From Diadophis punctatus similis (Eukaryota > Chordata > Lepidosauria > Squamata > Dipsadidae), in contig JALIGW010000004.1 in the NCBI GenBank assembly GCA_023053685.1, positions 82,715,297-82,779,296 of the forward strand: 64,000 nucleotides of DNA. The letters run 5' to 3'. The notes below the pieces were generated by a model that was given only the letters and a program-made list of their open reading frames with translations, did not search any database and was not told where the DNA came from. Both the position numbers and the translations under genes were made by a program. Below are positions 63,769 through 64,000 of this stretch, in pieces. Position 1 is the stretch's first letter. Every line of letters begins with the position of its first letter.

Positions 63769-64000
63769 TGTTGGAAGAAATATTCAGGTCCAGTTCCAAG
63801 CCGGGAGAAAGGCACCGGAGACAAAATGGAGGCTAGAGGCTGATTGGAAAGATGATTTAATGATGAAGGAGAACCACCAAGCATATGGTTCTCTGGTGCA
63901 GCTGAACACATGGAGTTGGGAGTGGCAGGGGTATTTATACCTTCTCTTGGGCTTTGCACTTGAGCTTCCTGTTCCTGTGCAAGAACATGTATTCTATTGG
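63769..64000 (-). mobile_element. LTR-B copy 3, cut by the window edge
   Basis: It starts TGTTGGAAGAAATATTCAGG (the LTR's CA end on the minus strand) and shares CCAGTTCCAAGCCGGGAG and CTCTGGTGCAGCTGAACAC with copy 1. The minus strand TATA box (complement of GGGTATTTATACC) is near 63930-63942. The rest lies outside the window. Confidence 0.65.
63930..63942 (-). promoter_or_regulatory. TATA box of LTR-B (conserved in three copies)
   Basis: GGTATAAATACCC on the minus strand. Equivalent A/T boxes occupy the same alignment position near 12852 and 49015. That placement is expected for a retroelement U3 promoter. No transcript evidence is available. Confidence 0.5.

Overview
This window looks like intergenic or intronic chromosomal DNA from a squamate reptile, most likely an advanced snake. 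The evidence is the repeat content: CR1 LINE 3' ends whose tails run into long AATAG/ATTCT pentanucleotide arrays, a Sauria-type tRNA SINE with a (CCTTTA)n tail, squamate L1 3' ends, L2 and Rex1-like LINE fragments, and many short hAT and TA-target DNA elements. I find no host protein-coding gene, rRNA or tRNA gene I can support. The long open frames are simple-repeat read-through or the decayed C-terminal parts of LINE ORF2.

Family labels used below. SINE-M: MIR/CORE-like tRNA SINE. SINE-G: tRNA-headed SINE with an (ATG)n tail. hAT-A: ends CAGNGGTGGGTTC. hAT-B: ends CAGTGATGGCGAACC. hAT-P: near-perfect palindromes ending CAGNGNTYCCCAAMCTTGGC or a close variant. hAT-C (CAGAGGGGTCAAACTC) and hAT-D (TAAGGTGACCAGA) are single copies. 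TA-E (CCGTATTTTTCGGAG), TA-F (CAGGTAGTCCTYGACTTAC) and TA-G (CCGTGTTTCCCC) sit at TA targets as Tc1/mariner-type elements do. LTR-A, -B and -C are solo-LTR-like blocks.

Layout. 1-5 kb: SINE-M, an L1 inside a Sauria SINE, CR1 ends. 6-7.3 kb: a 1.1 kb pentamer array ending in a CR1 stub. 8-14 kb: a Helitron, tandem CR1 ends, three LTR-like blocks. 14.8-21.2 kb: hAT-D with a large internal hairpin, a tandem array with hammerhead-ribozyme-like cores, a three-level nest of DNA transposons, and a 294-bp foldback. 23-24.6 kb: a 1.5 kb polypurine tract. 26-38 kb: hAT copies inside CR1 and L2, and a 476-bp long inverted repeat. 39.6-40.3 kb: a polypyrimidine tract. 40.5-52 kb: TA-F, CR1, L2, LTR and hAT copies. 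54-64 kb: two hAT-A copies, Rex1-like LINEs, a LINE with a 222-codon open frame, TA-E, and an L1 inside a SINE.

The parts do not form a gene system. What the window records is a relative history. Clean 8-bp hAT duplications, TA duplications and 9-17 bp LINE/SINE duplications can be read directly, and elements interrupt one another in an order that can be reconstructed. The least explained structures are the hammerhead-like array (17333-17870), the long inverted repeat carrying a similar core in both arms (35227-35702), and the foldback at 20915-21208.
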